Both the position numbers and the translations under genes were made by a program. From NCBI GenBank assembly GCA_013820875.1, contig JACDHS010000025.1, forward strand, positions 1-45,834: a DNA stretch of 45,834 bases. The letters run 5' to 3'. Below the pieces are notes generated by a model that was given only the letters and a program-made list of their open reading frames with translations, was not told where the DNA came from and made no database searches. Shown here piece by piece: positions 33,578-42,846 of the stretch; positions within the stretch are counted from its first letter, which is position 1; each line of letters opens with the position of its first letter. The DNA comes from Verrucomicrobiota bacterium. GTDB taxonomy: Bacteria > Verrucomicrobiota > Verrucomicrobiia > Limisphaerales > JACDHS01.

Positions 33578-35080
33578 ATGTTGAAGAACGTTTTGTGTGG
33601 CCTCCTGTCGCTCAGCACCTTGTTGGGGGCAGCGCTTACCTCGAAAGCAAACGACGGCGACCTGCCAAAAATTCCTCGTGAATTTCGATCTGCCTGGATT
33701 GCCACTGTGGCCAATATTGATTGGCCTTCGAAACGCACTCTCACCACGGAGCAGCAGAAAGCGGAATTGATCAACATTCTGGACACATCGGTTCAGATGA
33801 ACCTGAACTCTTTGGTTTTTCAGATTCGTCCGATGTGCGATGCCTTGTATCAATCTGACCTGGAACCCTGGTCGGAGTTCCTGACCGGCGCGATGGGGAA
33901 GGCTCCGGACCCTTATTATGATCCGCTCGAGTTCATCATCGAGGAATCCCACAAACGCGGCATCGAACTTCACGTCTGGTTCAATCCCTATCGGGCCCGG
34001 CACACTTCGTCCCGTGGTGAAGTGGCATCGAACCATGTCAGCAAGACGAAACCCGGGATCGTTCGGGAATACGGCAAATATCTTTGGCTCGATCCGGCGG
34101 AAGAAGAAACCAAACGCCACAGCCTGGATGTCATTCTCGACGTGGTCCGCCGATACAAAGTGGATGGTGTTCACCTCGACGATTATTTTTATCCCTATAA
34201 ATCTTACGCAAACGGCGCTGACTTCCCGGACGAAGCTCCCTGGCAACGCTATCTTGCGGGCGGCGGCACAATGAAACGGGCCGATTGGCGTCGTGATCAT
34301 GTCAATGATTTCGTGGAACGTTTCTATCGTGATGTCAAAAAAGAGAACCCGCTGGTCAAAGTGGGTATCAGCCCGTTCGGCATCTGGCGTCCGGGTGTGC
34401 CTGAAGGCACCCACACCGGTTTCGATCAATACTCTGAGCTGTATGCTGACGCGAAACTTTGGCTCAACAAAGGTTGGGTGGATTATTGGACCCCGCAACT
34501 CTATTGGCCGATTGCCGCGGAGAAGCAATCCTATCCCATACTGTTGAAGTGGTGGGTGGAAGAGAATCACGAGAAGCGCCACATCTGGCCCGGGAATTAC
34601 ACCAGCCAGGTCGGTGGGGCGGGCAAATGGAAGCCCGAGGAAATTATCAATCAGGTCAAGGCGACTCGCGACATTGAAGGAGCGAGTGGCAATGTGCATT
34701 TCAGCATGGTTGCATTCACCCAGAATCGGCAGGGACTGACCGACATGTTGCGGGAAGGTGTTTACGCGAAACCGGCACTTGTGCCTGCTTCCCCGTGGCT
34801 CTCGGATCGTACACCCGCGCAACCTCAACTCAAAAGCCACCGCCCTTATTTTGGTCGGGAAACGACTGTTTCATGGGAATCTTCCGGGAGTGATCAAGTT
34901 CGCCTGTGGGTTCTCTATCGAAAGCAACGAAATGGACCCTGGGATTACCAATTGATTCCAGCAGCCGGTGAGACGAAAGGTTCACTGCGTCTCCCGCGCG
35001 ACACCGACGTGGCGGAAATCGCTGTTTCTGCCGTTGACTTCAACGGCACCGAAGGTCCTGTGGCCCGACGCCGTTTTTGA
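33578..35080 (+). CDS. GHL10-family glycoside hydrolase-like protein (DigH/YddW type)
   Basis: From ATG 33578 the protein has 500 residues with a Sec signal peptide (about 1-23). The GHL10/DUF187 domain (about 30-355) has the family opening EFRSAWIATVANIDWPS. Further landmarks are FQIRPMCDALY, ELHVWFNPYRARH, VDGVHLDDYFYPY, GISPFGIWRP and DYWTPQLYWPI. A C-terminal fibronectin-III-like domain (about 405-500) follows. DigH-type members cleave peptidoglycan glycan strands lacking peptide stems. It would fit with the two NamZ-like proteins of this window in cell-wall turnover. The frame also opens seven codons earlier at a TTG (33557). Neither start has a strong ribosome-binding site. Confidence 0.85.
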   Translation: MLKNVLCGLLSLSTLLGAALTSKANDGDLPKIPREFRSAWIATVANIDWPSKRTLTTEQQKAELINILDTSVQMNLNSLVFQIRPMCDALYQSDLEPWSEFLTGAMGKAPDPYYDPLEFIIEESHKRGIELHVWFNPYRARHTSSRGEVASNHVSKTKPGIVREYGKYLWLDPAEEETKRHSLDVILDVVRRYKVDGVHLDDYFYPYKSYANGADFPDEAPWQRYLAGGGTMKRADWRRDHVNDFVERFYRDVKKENPLVKVGISPFGIWRPGVPEGTHTGFDQYSELYADAKLWLNKGWVDYWTPQLYWPIAAEKQSYPILLKWWVEENHEKRHIWPGNYTSQVGGAGKWKPEEIINQVKATRDIEGASGNVHFSMVAFTQNRQGLTDMLREGVYAKPALVPASPWLSDRTPAQPQLKSHRPYFGRETTVSWESSGSDQVRLWVLYRKQRNGPWDYQLIPAAGETKGSLRLPRDTDVAEIAVSAVDFNGTEGPVARRRF

Positions 35081-35252
35081 TCGAACGTTCCCGTTGGCTC
35101 ACATAAGAAGGGGTTGTGAAGAAAATGGAGATCACCCTACAGGTGAATGCTTTTCTGGTGAAATATCTGTGTCTATCTGTGGTTTCCCTTCTTCCTTTGT
35201 CTTTCAACTGCCGGATTTAAGTTGAATAGTTAAAGGAAAAGATGAACCGCGC

Positions 35253-35777
35253 TCAGGTTCGTTCTCGTGGATTTACATTGGCGAGCACCGTTTGTTTCTT
35301 TGGTTCTTTGCTGGATTCAATGACGCTGAGGGAACCGTCGGTTTCCAGCACCACGGCTTCCACCTTCGCCAGGTCGGCAATTCCTTCATTGCGGACAGCG
35401 GCAAGAATTTCATCATGCACCACTCGTTCCCGCCGGAGTTGATCTTCGAGAAACCGGCCGTTGTAAAAAAGCATGGTGGGTTCGCTTTTAACAATGCGCC
35501 GGACCCATTTGGAATGTACGGAAGACCAGGCGACTGCGTATTGCAGGCAGGTGAGCATGACGAGGGCGACAAGGCCGTCGGCGAGAGGCGTTTGCCTGGA
35601 AACGAGAATCGTGGCGAGGGTTGAGCCGAGCGCGACTGTGACGATGAGGTCGAACGCGTTCATCTTCGATAACGTCCGCTTTCCGGTGATGCGCAGGATA
35701 AAAATCAGACATCCGTAAGCGAGAACGCCAAGGAGTGCTGTTTTTCCCAAACTTTCCCAGTTCTCGAAGAAGATCAT
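35253..35777 (-). CDS. DUF421 (YetF-like) membrane protein
   Basis: The protein has 174 residues. Three hydrophobic segments (about 11-30, 42-60, 66-85) precede the cytoplasmic YetF-type domain, with the signature GKRTLSKMNAFDLIVTVALGS, then SEPTMLFYNGRFLEDQLRRERV and EAVVLETDGSLSVI. Function of DUF421 proteins is poorly known; some affect spore or envelope properties. AAAGGAA upstream of ATG 35777 is a good ribosome-binding site. It is the second gene of an operon, nine bases after the DUF2254 stop. The gap 35081-35252 is empty. Confidence 0.9.
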   Translation of the reverse strand: MIFFENWESLGKTALLGVLAYGCLIFILRITGKRTLSKMNAFDLIVTVALGSTLATILVSRQTPLADGLVALVMLTCLQYAVAWSSVHSKWVRRIVKSEPTMLFYNGRFLEDQLRRERVVHDEILAAVRNEGIADLAKVEAVVLETDGSLSVIESSKEPKKQTVLANVNPRERT

Positions 35778-35786
35778 GTCGTTCCT

Positions 35787-37091
35787 TTAATTCGTCGTTA
35801 GTGACGAAGCTGCATGCCTGGTCCTGAGTTCCGTGATGCGTTCGGAGACAGCATGCCTGTCGAGATTCGATTCAATGGATTGCACGGCCAGTTCCTCGAG
35901 CAAATCAATGTGATGGAGGAGGGCGTGCTTGTAAGTGTCTTTTTTGGCCGAGTTCAAAACGGTGTCTATGATTTTGAGCATGTGAAGAACGATGGAAGCA
36001 TTTCCCCTGGCGCTTTGCCGGATTTCCAGCAGCGCTTTGTCTATCAGCGCTTTTGCATTTACGGGACATCCGATCACGAGTGGTTTCCCATCCTTCGCTT
36101 CAATCCGCGACGGATCCTCCCGCGGGACAAGGTTGCTGAGAATTGCGCCGAGGTGCTCGATGCAGTTCGCTGCCGTCGCATTGTCGTTGATGCTGGGGGA
36201 AAGCGCCTTGAGAGCGATATCCACCAACTGGCGGATGCCATAGCCGGGGTCTTGTTCGATGGTTCGAAATTCTGCGATTACAAAAAACTCTTCCAGTTCC
36301 TCCGTCCGTTTGGGGTTGAGTTGATTTGTGCCGAGCACTGATACCAGGGGAGTCGTTTCAATGATGAATTCTCCGATATGATTTTCAATTCGCAGTATCA
36401 CCCTATGTTTTTCGGCGAACTCTTTGAGGCCGGGCGCTATCGTCTGGAGATAACCATTGGCTTTGCAGTTGATTACCGTGGCTTGTTCCGGCGGTTCTTC
36501 GTCCAACCGAAGTTCGGTCGGTGGTTTCTCCGGAAAAACGTTTTCTATAGCTGCAATGGTTTCCCGCGTGATCGTCGAAATAATTGAACTGGCCTGGATG
36601 CCCTCGGCGATGTGATGAATGAAATAGATGAGGAATCCGATGCTTGTCAGAGCCAGCAGGATCGAGGTGCCGGTGGCAATTCCCGGCACAAAATCGTCAT
36701 CACCACCCCGGATGGTTCTCATCACAATCAGGCAGTAGGTGAAAACGCTGACGAAGACGCCGAGCACAATTTGCGTTCCCTTGTCCCTCATGAAATTGCG
36801 CAGAATACGAGGGGTGTATTGGTTGGAAGCGAGGGAAAGAGCAACAATCACGACGGAAAAGACCACACCGGTGACCGTGATCATGGAACCGGCAATGGCC
36901 TCCAGGATGCCGCGGGCGCCTTCCGCGCCCACCCCGAAAATGCGGGGCCATTTTTCTGCGAGATCCGCCTCAACCCGGGTGTCCACATCAATCAACAGCA
37001 GCGCCAGGCCACTCGCGAGAATGACCATGATCGAGGGAATAAACCAGAGGCTCGAGCGAAGTGATATCCAGAGCTTTCGGAGTTTCTTCAT
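35787..37091 (-). CDS. DUF2254 membrane protein
   Basis: The 434-residue protein has four membrane segments near the N-terminus (about 12-35, 65-90, 107-126, 140-160). The family features EAIAGSMITVTGVVFSVVIV and ALSLASNQYTPRILRNFMRD are clear. Residues about 200-420 form a soluble domain with DPGYGIRQLVDIALKALSPS and INDNATAANCIEHL. The function of DUF2254 is unknown, although its layout resembles a channel or sensor. It heads an operon with the DUF421 gene and lies 54 bp after the MscS-family gene stop on the same strand, so all three may be cotranscribed as a membrane-stress unit. Confidence 0.9.
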   Translation of the reverse strand: MKKLRKLWISLRSSLWFIPSIMVILASGLALLLIDVDTRVEADLAEKWPRIFGVGAEGARGILEAIAGSMITVTGVVFSVVIVALSLASNQYTPRILRNFMRDKGTQIVLGVFVSVFTYCLIVMRTIRGGDDDFVPGIATGTSILLALTSIGFLIYFIHHIAEGIQASSIISTITRETIAAIENVFPEKPPTELRLDEEPPEQATVINCKANGYLQTIAPGLKEFAEKHRVILRIENHIGEFIIETTPLVSVLGTNQLNPKRTEELEEFFVIAEFRTIEQDPGYGIRQLVDIALKALSPSINDNATAANCIEHLGAILSNLVPREDPSRIEAKDGKPLVIGCPVNAKALIDKALLEIRQSARGNASIVLHMLKIIDTVLNSAKKDTYKHALLHHIDLLEELAVQSIESNLDRHAVSERITELRTRHAASSLTTN

Positions 37092-37144
37092 ACGAATCCG
37101 CGTCTATTAAAACATGTTTGGAGTTGTTAGCGTTGATTCCCTCA

Positions 37145-38359
37145 CTACTCTTCCTTTGGTTTCCAGGTCTCCTGGAGTTTCACTTCGGTTCGCGGGTATG
37201 CGGGGATGATTTTGCCCGCATGTTGAGGAAGGGAGGCTTCCTTGTTCAGTTCAACCAACAGGGCGCTCGCCCAACGTCGCCGGGCGCGTGCGTCCACCAG
37301 GTAACGAACAGTGCAGTTGGTCCATGCGTCTGCCAGTGAGATGAACGCTCTCGGCTCTTCCTCAACATCGAAAGCCAGCATGGCCTTGCGTAACAGTCGT
37401 TCATATCGGCGGGCGGGTTCCTGCATTTGCGTTCCGAGAAGACGTTTGGCGACTCCTTCAAAGACTCTGATCGCGTAAGGGAGGTTGCTTTCGTTGGCAA
37501 TGGAGATGGTCACCTCATCCCAGACGTAAGGAAAATCGCGGCTGTAATTCACAATGTTGGATCGAAGCACTTCCCAATTCGGAAAGGTAATCATCGCCCC
37601 GGTGGATTGCGCGCCCGCGACGGCTTTTCCTGGGCCACCTGCTTCCCAAACAGTGGTTGTCAGAACATCGATTTTGTAAACGTCACCGAAAACGTCTCCC
37701 ACTTCGATGCGATCTCCCACCTGGTAATAGGAGCGGAAGGAGTTGAGCAGCCAGCCGGTGAAACTTTCGATGGGAGTCTGCAATGCCCAGGACAGGGCAA
37801 GGCCGACCAGGCCGATTGAGCCGAGCAATGCTCGGGCATCTCCTGCGATGATGCTGAGAGTTGCGGCGACAGCGACCAGATAGATCACGATTCGCCCAAG
37901 CGCAGCAACGGCTTCACTTTTCTCCCAGCGCGAAAAGGCGCGGTGTACAACAATGGTAAACAATTTCGAAACGAGGACCGCCACTAACAGGATCGCGAGC
38001 CCAATCGCCAGCTTGGGGAGGAGTCCATAAAAACCCAGGAGCAAGTCGCGCATCGTTCCGGTCGCTTGTTCAAAAGAGGCTCCGGGATCGGCGGTCGTTT
38101 CCGTCCTGACTTCCGCCGTGGCCGGGGCGTTGGTTTCCTCCTGGCCCGGTGCATCCTGGCCGCCCCACATCATCAGGAGCAGAGCGGTCAGGGCAACGGC
38201 GAGCATGGACCCTTGCCGAAACCTTCTCAATCTTGCCTGGGCACCGCGTTGATAATCCCGCGACTGTAAACGATTGCCTCTCCTGGGAGTGGTGCCTGCG
38301 ATCGGGCGCCGCCTGGAGGGCTGCCGCTTGCGGTTGTTCTTGCCGACATCTCGGTTCAT
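37145..38359 (-). CDS. MscS-family mechanosensitive channel
   Basis: The 404-residue protein has a very basic N-terminus (about 1-50), a hydrophobic helix (52-65), an acidic linker, and three MscS membrane helices (about 112-135, 150-172, 178-200). The pore helix and beta domain read GSIGLVGLALSWALQTPIES, VGDRIEVGDVFGDVYKI and ITFPNWEVLRSNIVNYS. A cytoplasmic alpha/beta cap ends the protein. It should open under membrane tension to release osmolytes. The start is uncertain: the basic region may be an overcall and the ATG at residue 52 would give a clean signal-like start. It is followed by DUF2254 and DUF421 genes. Confidence 0.88.
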   Translation of the reverse strand: MNRDVGKNNRKRQPSRRRPIAGTTPRRGNRLQSRDYQRGAQARLRRFRQGSMLAVALTALLLMMWGGQDAPGQEETNAPATAEVRTETTADPGASFEQATGTMRDLLLGFYGLLPKLAIGLAILLVAVLVSKLFTIVVHRAFSRWEKSEAVAALGRIVIYLVAVAATLSIIAGDARALLGSIGLVGLALSWALQTPIESFTGWLLNSFRSYYQVGDRIEVGDVFGDVYKIDVLTTTVWEAGGPGKAVAGAQSTGAMITFPNWEVLRSNIVNYSRDFPYVWDEVTISIANESNLPYAIRVFEGVAKRLLGTQMQEPARRYERLLRKAMLAFDVEEEPRAFISLADAWTNCTVRYLVDARARRRWASALLVELNKEASLPQHAGKIIPAYPRTEVKLQETWKPKEE

Positions 38360-38495
38360 CCCACTTACAAGTTTCCATCGGAAATGGGTGCGTCAATGCA
38401 CAGACTTTTTATTTACAGGGAGGAAACTGAAAGCGCGCTCCTGCCGAGAACGGTCAAAATGGGTTGGTTATGCTAAGTTATTCCGGAGGTGTTCC

Positions 38496-38900
38496 GTGGA
38501 AAGCAGGGAAAGTGACAATAGAAATACGAATAAGAAGCCTTCCGACACCAAGCGAGATCTCGCTGAAGATCGCACGGAGTGGGCAGAGCAACGGACGCTC
38601 ATGGCCAAGGAGCGAACGTTTGCCGCGTGGATGCGAACCGGGGTGGCGATGACCGCCACCGGACTTGGCTTTGGCCAGTTGCTGCGGGAGCTTGATCCCG
38701 CCTGGGTAGTGAAAACCATGGCGGGAATCATGGTGATAGCGGCGGTTGCCACTTTTGTCCTGGGCTCTTGGCGCCATACAAAAGCAACAAAGGAGTTGGA
38801 ATACAGTGGAATGAAGAGAACTCCTTTATGGTCCCTGGCTTTAATTACCCTGGCCCTGATCGTCGCTTCGGCGCTCGGCTTGTTCCTGGTGGTGGTTTAG
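38496..38900 (+). CDS. DUF202 (YidH-like) membrane protein
   Basis: The 134-residue protein has the DUF202 start EWAEQRTLMAKERTFAAWMR, then helices at about 46-60, 66-90 and 112-134. It is an inner-membrane protein of unknown function. The GTG start at 38496 is chosen because GGAGGT lies six bases upstream; the frame stays open to 38274, which would overlap the divergent MscS gene. Its stop directly abuts the stop of the convergent AI-2E-family gene. Confidence 0.9.
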   Translation: MESRESDNRNTNKKPSDTKRDLAEDRTEWAEQRTLMAKERTFAAWMRTGVAMTATGLGFGQLLRELDPAWVVKTMAGIMVIAAVATFVLGSWRHTKATKELEYSGMKRTPLWSLALITLALIVASALGLFLVVV

Positions 38901-40004
38901 TCAGCCATCCGGCATTTCTTTGACCGGTTTATTCATGTCGTCCCGAATAACATCTTCAACATAAACCATTTTTACCACCACGAGCCCGGCTGCCATCAAA
39001 GGAGTGGCCAAAACGATTCCAACGAAGCCAAGCATGCCGCCGAGGAGGACTTGAGCGATCAGCGTCAGGGCTGGGGGGAGATGCACCGTTTTCTGAAAGA
39101 CGATTGGCATAATCACGCTTGCTTCCATGTTTTGAATCACCATGTAGAGCCCCAGAACCCAGAGCGCTAGAGAAGGGCTTTCCACAAACGCGATTAAGAG
39201 AATCGGTATCAAGGCAATGAGTGGGCCAAGATAAGGAATAAAGGTGAGCAGACCGGTGATCAGCCCGAGCACTAATGCGAGTGGCACTCCCAAAATCCAA
39301 AGCATCGCCCAGGTGGTGACTGCGAGTATCAGCATGGAAATGAGTTGCCCCACCATCCACCAGCGTAACGTGTTTCCAAGTTCGCTGATGATCTGACTTG
39401 TGCGATTCCGCTTTTCTTTCGGAATAAGGCGCAGGAATCCTGAAATATAGAGACCCGGGTTATAGGCCAGAAAAATGCCGATCGTCAGGGTGAGAAGAAA
39501 AGCGGCAATGGATCCAAACGTGGTGCCAAAAATGTTGGCGATGCCCATCCATGGCACCTTCTCGGCCATTTCATCGGAAGGGGGGATTCGGTTTGCAATC
39601 CATTTGCCTGCTTCCGTTTGATTCATTTTATCTTCCACGAACTGGCTCGCATTTTGCAGCCCCTGGCCGAGTTCTTTCATTTGTTCCCACATGGCTGGCA
39701 TGGCATACGCAATGCCGAAACCCGTGCCAACGAAGAGCAATAATAAAACGATGGTGAGCGACCACAATGGTGGAATCCTGGTGAAGCGGCTCACTGTGTC
39801 GCTGATAAACCGCAACGCGAGCGCGATTAAGGCGCCGGCAAAAAGAAGGAGCAGAACGGGAACGGCCTGCCGAAGAAAAAGCAGGAACATAACGAAGAAA
39901 GCGACAAGGAAGAAAAATGTCCACACCTGCCGGGTTTGCCTGCGCCCTGCATTAAACAAGGCGGGCGCCGAGGCTGTTTCTTTTTGACTGCTTTGCTCTT
40001 CCAT
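38901..40004 (-). CDS. AI-2E family (PerM-like) transporter
   Basis: The 367-residue protein has eight hydrophobic segments in the arrangement of the AI-2 exporter/PerM family. Landmarks include GIFLAYNPGLYISGFLRLIP, RWWMVGQLISMLILAVTTW, LTFIPYLGPLIALIPI and the terminal QVLLGGMLGFVGIVLATPLM. Members include the AI-2 exporter TqsA and sodium/proton antiporters; substrate cannot be read from the sequence. The ATG at 40004 is chosen since the frame's 13-residue extension (to 40043) carries no motif. Neither start has a strong ribosome-binding site. Confidence 0.9.
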   Translation of the reverse strand: MEEQSSQKETASAPALFNAGRRQTRQVWTFFFLVAFFVMFLLFLRQAVPVLLLLFAGALIALALRFISDTVSRFTRIPPLWSLTIVLLLLFVGTGFGIAYAMPAMWEQMKELGQGLQNASQFVEDKMNQTEAGKWIANRIPPSDEMAEKVPWMGIANIFGTTFGSIAAFLLTLTIGIFLAYNPGLYISGFLRLIPKEKRNRTSQIISELGNTLRWWMVGQLISMLILAVTTWAMLWILGVPLALVLGLITGLLTFIPYLGPLIALIPILLIAFVESPSLALWVLGLYMVIQNMEASVIMPIVFQKTVHLPPALTLIAQVLLGGMLGFVGIVLATPLMAAGLVVVKMVYVEDVIRDDMNKPVKEMPDG

Positions 40005-40151
40005 TTTGAACCAGTGCGCAGTTGTTATTCGTAAACGTAACAAGCTCGCACTGTTTCTGTGAGTAAGCAGGGAGGGGATACAATGATTCGTAATCAGGGT
40101 TGTCTCTGAGGGAAACTCAGCAGTCGTGAGACCGGCAACCGGGCCGTGGGC

Positions 40152-41483
40152 TCATCCTGCGAAATGCCGCGCCACCTTGCGAATCGCCGTGGCGACTTCG
40201 CGGATGTAGCTTTCGTTCATCCCTTCATGCAGTTGGATTCGGACGAATGTGGTTAGCATCTGGCTGGCTTCCGGACATTTTATTTTTGTGTAATCCATAT
40301 TCGTCAGGCCGGCTTCTTTCACCGGCCAACTGCCATTGAAGAATGAATGCTTCTGAAAGATCGGTTTTTCGTGAATCAATTCCGAAATGTAGCCAGCAGA
40401 GCAAGCGACCCCTTCGGCCTGGAGCGCTTTCACGAATTCGGCGCGGTCGCATTTTAAGTTTTCAGGTGTAACGCGCAGCATGTAGAGCCAGAACGTGCAG
40501 CGATCCTTTTGGGAAACCTCGGGAGACGTTATCCCCCGAATGTCTGCAATTTCGGAGGTCAGCAGTTGTCCCAGTTTGCTGCGGGTCTCGGCTATTCCTT
40601 CCACCCGCAACATCTGCGCGGCGCCGAAAGCAGCCTGGAGTTCGCTCATCCGATAATTGGTGCCAAAGAATTCGGTGGGAGCTTTGGGATTTACCCGGTC
40701 AAAACCCTTATCGCCGAATAGCTGGAGCAGGGGACCGAACTTGTCGTTGTTCGTTGCGACGATTCCACCGTCGCCCGTCGTGATGTGCTTCGATTGTTGG
40801 AGGGAAAAACAGGCGATGTCGCCAATTGTGCCGATGGGTTGCCCGCGATACTTCGCGCCCCATGCCTGGGCGCAATCTTCGATGAGGATGAGCTTATGTC
40901 GCGTGCAGATTGTTTTAAGTTCGTTCAGGCGACAGGGATTGCCCGCGAGATGAACTGCGATGATGGCTTTTGTCTTTGGCGTGATGCGGCGTTCCACATC
41001 GGCGGGATCGAGATTATAAGTGTTGGGTTCCAGATCTGCGAACACCGGGACAGCTTGTTGGAAGATGGCTCCAATAACGGTACCCATATCCGTGATCGGA
41101 GCGGTGATGATTTCATCGCCCGGCTTGATTCCGGCGGCCGCCACCGCAATGTGGAGCGCGGCGGTTCCCGAGGAACAGGGCATCACATGTTTGAACGGAT
41201 AATGTTCCTGGAACCGTTTGGTCAGCAGAGTGGTTTGCGGCCCTTTCCAATAGAACAATGAATCCTGCGAAATGATGGACGCCAGTTGTTTCGCTTCTTC
41301 CTGGCCCCAGCGGGTGAGTTTTGAAATGGGTGTTTTTACCGCGCGTTCGCCACCGTTCACTGCGAGTTGATCGGCTTTGGCCGTAATCTCTTGTGCCTGG
41401 AGCGATGGGAACTGAGTGGCCGCAAGCAGCGCCGAGGTGGAAGCAACGAATTTGCGGCGATTCATTTTGGTGCGTTTCGGCAT
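40152..41483 (-). CDS. DegT/DnrJ/EryC1-type aminotransferase with Tat-like signal
   Basis: From ATG 41483 the protein has 443 residues. The PLP-dependent sugar aminotransferase fold is clear: PCSSGTAALHIAVAAAGIKP, LIEDCAQAWGAKYRGQPIG, the PLP lysine in FSLQQSKHITTGDGG, NYRMSELQAAFGAAQM and CTFWLYMLR. An N-terminal TKMNRRKFVASTSALLA stretch looks like a Tat signal, unusual for this cytoplasmic family. The full-length frame reaches 41558 without a better start. In known members the product is an aminosugar nucleotide; the acceptor here is unknown. It is divergent from a NamZ-like gene, with a shared promoter gap of 111 bp. Confidence 0.85.
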   Translation of the reverse strand: MPKRTKMNRRKFVASTSALLAATQFPSLQAQEITAKADQLAVNGGERAVKTPISKLTRWGQEEAKQLASIISQDSLFYWKGPQTTLLTKRFQEHYPFKHVMPCSSGTAALHIAVAAAGIKPGDEIITAPITDMGTVIGAIFQQAVPVFADLEPNTYNLDPADVERRITPKTKAIIAVHLAGNPCRLNELKTICTRHKLILIEDCAQAWGAKYRGQPIGTIGDIACFSLQQSKHITTGDGGIVATNNDKFGPLLQLFGDKGFDRVNPKAPTEFFGTNYRMSELQAAFGAAQMLRVEGIAETRSKLGQLLTSEIADIRGITSPEVSQKDRCTFWLYMLRVTPENLKCDRAEFVKALQAEGVACSAGYISELIHEKPIFQKHSFFNGSWPVKEAGLTNMDYTKIKCPEASQMLTTFVRIQLHEGMNESYIREVATAIRKVARHFAG

Positions 41484-41594
41484 AAAGCTGATTTTTTGCT
41501 TTTTCCACATAATGTCAACATGCTGATGGGGGAGCGCCGACGGGGCGCCTGTTTTCATTTACGGCGAAACATCGAGTCGTTACATTTCGCGCAC

Positions 41595-42824
41595 ATGAAA
41601 CTCTGGCTTGGTTTATTATTCGCGACCCTTGCGCTCTTGAACTCTTCTCTCGCTGCAAATGTGAAACTCGGCAACGAAGTGCTTGCCGCCAATAAGTTTA
41701 AACAACTGAAAGGTAAACGGGTCGGGTTGATCACCAATCCGTCCGGTGTGAACAGGGTTTTGGTGCAAACGGTGGACATTCTGCACGATGCGCCGGAAGT
41801 AAACCTCGTTGCATTGTACGCTCCCGAACATGGCATTTACGGTGATGTGGCGGCCGGCGATCACGTCGTGAACCGCAAGGATGAACGCACCGGCCTGATG
41901 GTCTATTCCATTTACGGCAAAACGCGGAAGCCGACTGCTGAAATGCTCAAAGACATTGATGTCATGGTTTTTGATCTCCAGGACATTGGATGCCGATCCT
42001 ACACTTTTATCAGCACGATGGGGCTCGCGATGGAAGCCTGCGCTGAAAACAATATCGAGTTCATGGTGCTGGATCGTCCGAATCCACTGGGAGGGGAACG
42101 TATCGAAGGTCCGATGCTCGAAGAAAAATTTCGTTCGTTTGTGAGCCAATGGGACATCCCTTACGTGCATGGCTTAACCACTGGGGAACTGGCGAAGATG
42201 ATCAATGGGCAGGGTTGGATCAAGAAACCGTGCAAGTTGACGGTGGTGCCGGTGAAAGGCTGGAAACGTTCCATGACCTGGGACCAGACCGAACTCCCGT
42301 GGGTGCCAACGTCGCCCCACATTCCTCATGGCGATTCGCCGATGTTTTACGTGGCGACAGGTGTGATCGGCGAATTGATGGCAGCGAACATCGGTGTCGG
42401 TTACACGCTGCCATTCCAATGCATGGCGGTGACAAACATTAATATGCATGCGTTCGCCGACACGATGAATGGCTATGGTTTGCCCGGGGTCCGTTTTAAG
42501 CCTGTAACTTACAAGCCTTACTACGCCACCTACAAAGGTGAGACGGTCTCTGGTGTGCAGGTTTATTTCACCGATCCGCGCCGCGTGTCGCTCATGGCCA
42601 TTAACTTTTATGCATGGGAAGGTTTGAAAAAGACGGCGAACGTTGACCTCTTCGCCGATGCAGTCAAAGCCAAACGCGGTTTCGACATGTTCGATAAGGT
42701 GAATGGAACCGATAAAGTGCGCAAAGCCCTGCAGGAAGGCAAACCCGCCAAAGAAATCGTTGCTTCGTGGGAAGCTGGTGAAAAGGAATTCCGCAAAGCG
42801 CGCAAACCGTATTTGATCTATTAA
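41595..42824 (+). CDS. NamZ-like (DUF1343) exo-N-acetylmuramidase family protein, second paralogue
   Basis: From ATG 41595 the protein has 409 residues. A plain Sec signal (KLWLGLLFATLALLNSSLA) replaces the lipobox of the paralogue at 20206, so this one should be soluble in the periplasm or outside the cell. Landmarks are LKGKRVGLITNPSG, YAPEHGIYGD, SIYGKTRKPT, DVMVFDLQDIGCRSYTFIST and LDRPNPLGGERIEGP. The family removes terminal MurNAc in peptidoglycan salvage. The open frame reaches 41367, but that extension overlaps the divergent aminotransferase and has no domain. The next gene converges after 22 bp. Confidence 0.88.
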   Translation: MKLWLGLLFATLALLNSSLAANVKLGNEVLAANKFKQLKGKRVGLITNPSGVNRVLVQTVDILHDAPEVNLVALYAPEHGIYGDVAAGDHVVNRKDERTGLMVYSIYGKTRKPTAEMLKDIDVMVFDLQDIGCRSYTFISTMGLAMEACAENNIEFMVLDRPNPLGGERIEGPMLEEKFRSFVSQWDIPYVHGLTTGELAKMINGQGWIKKPCKLTVVPVKGWKRSMTWDQTELPWVPTSPHIPHGDSPMFYVATGVIGELMAANIGVGYTLPFQCMAVTNINMHAFADTMNGYGLPGVRFKPVTYKPYYATYKGETVSGVQVYFTDPRRVSLMAINFYAWEGLKKTANVDLFADAVKAKRGFDMFDKVNGTDKVRKALQEGKPAKEIVASWEAGEKEFRKARKPYLIY

Positions 42825-42846
42825 AACGGTGGAGGACCGATCACTG

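Noticed and set aside
33548-34840. 430-residue minus-strand frame
   Set aside because: It is a shadow of the GHL10 gene. It has no recognisable domain, while the plus strand has clear family motifs and a signal peptide.
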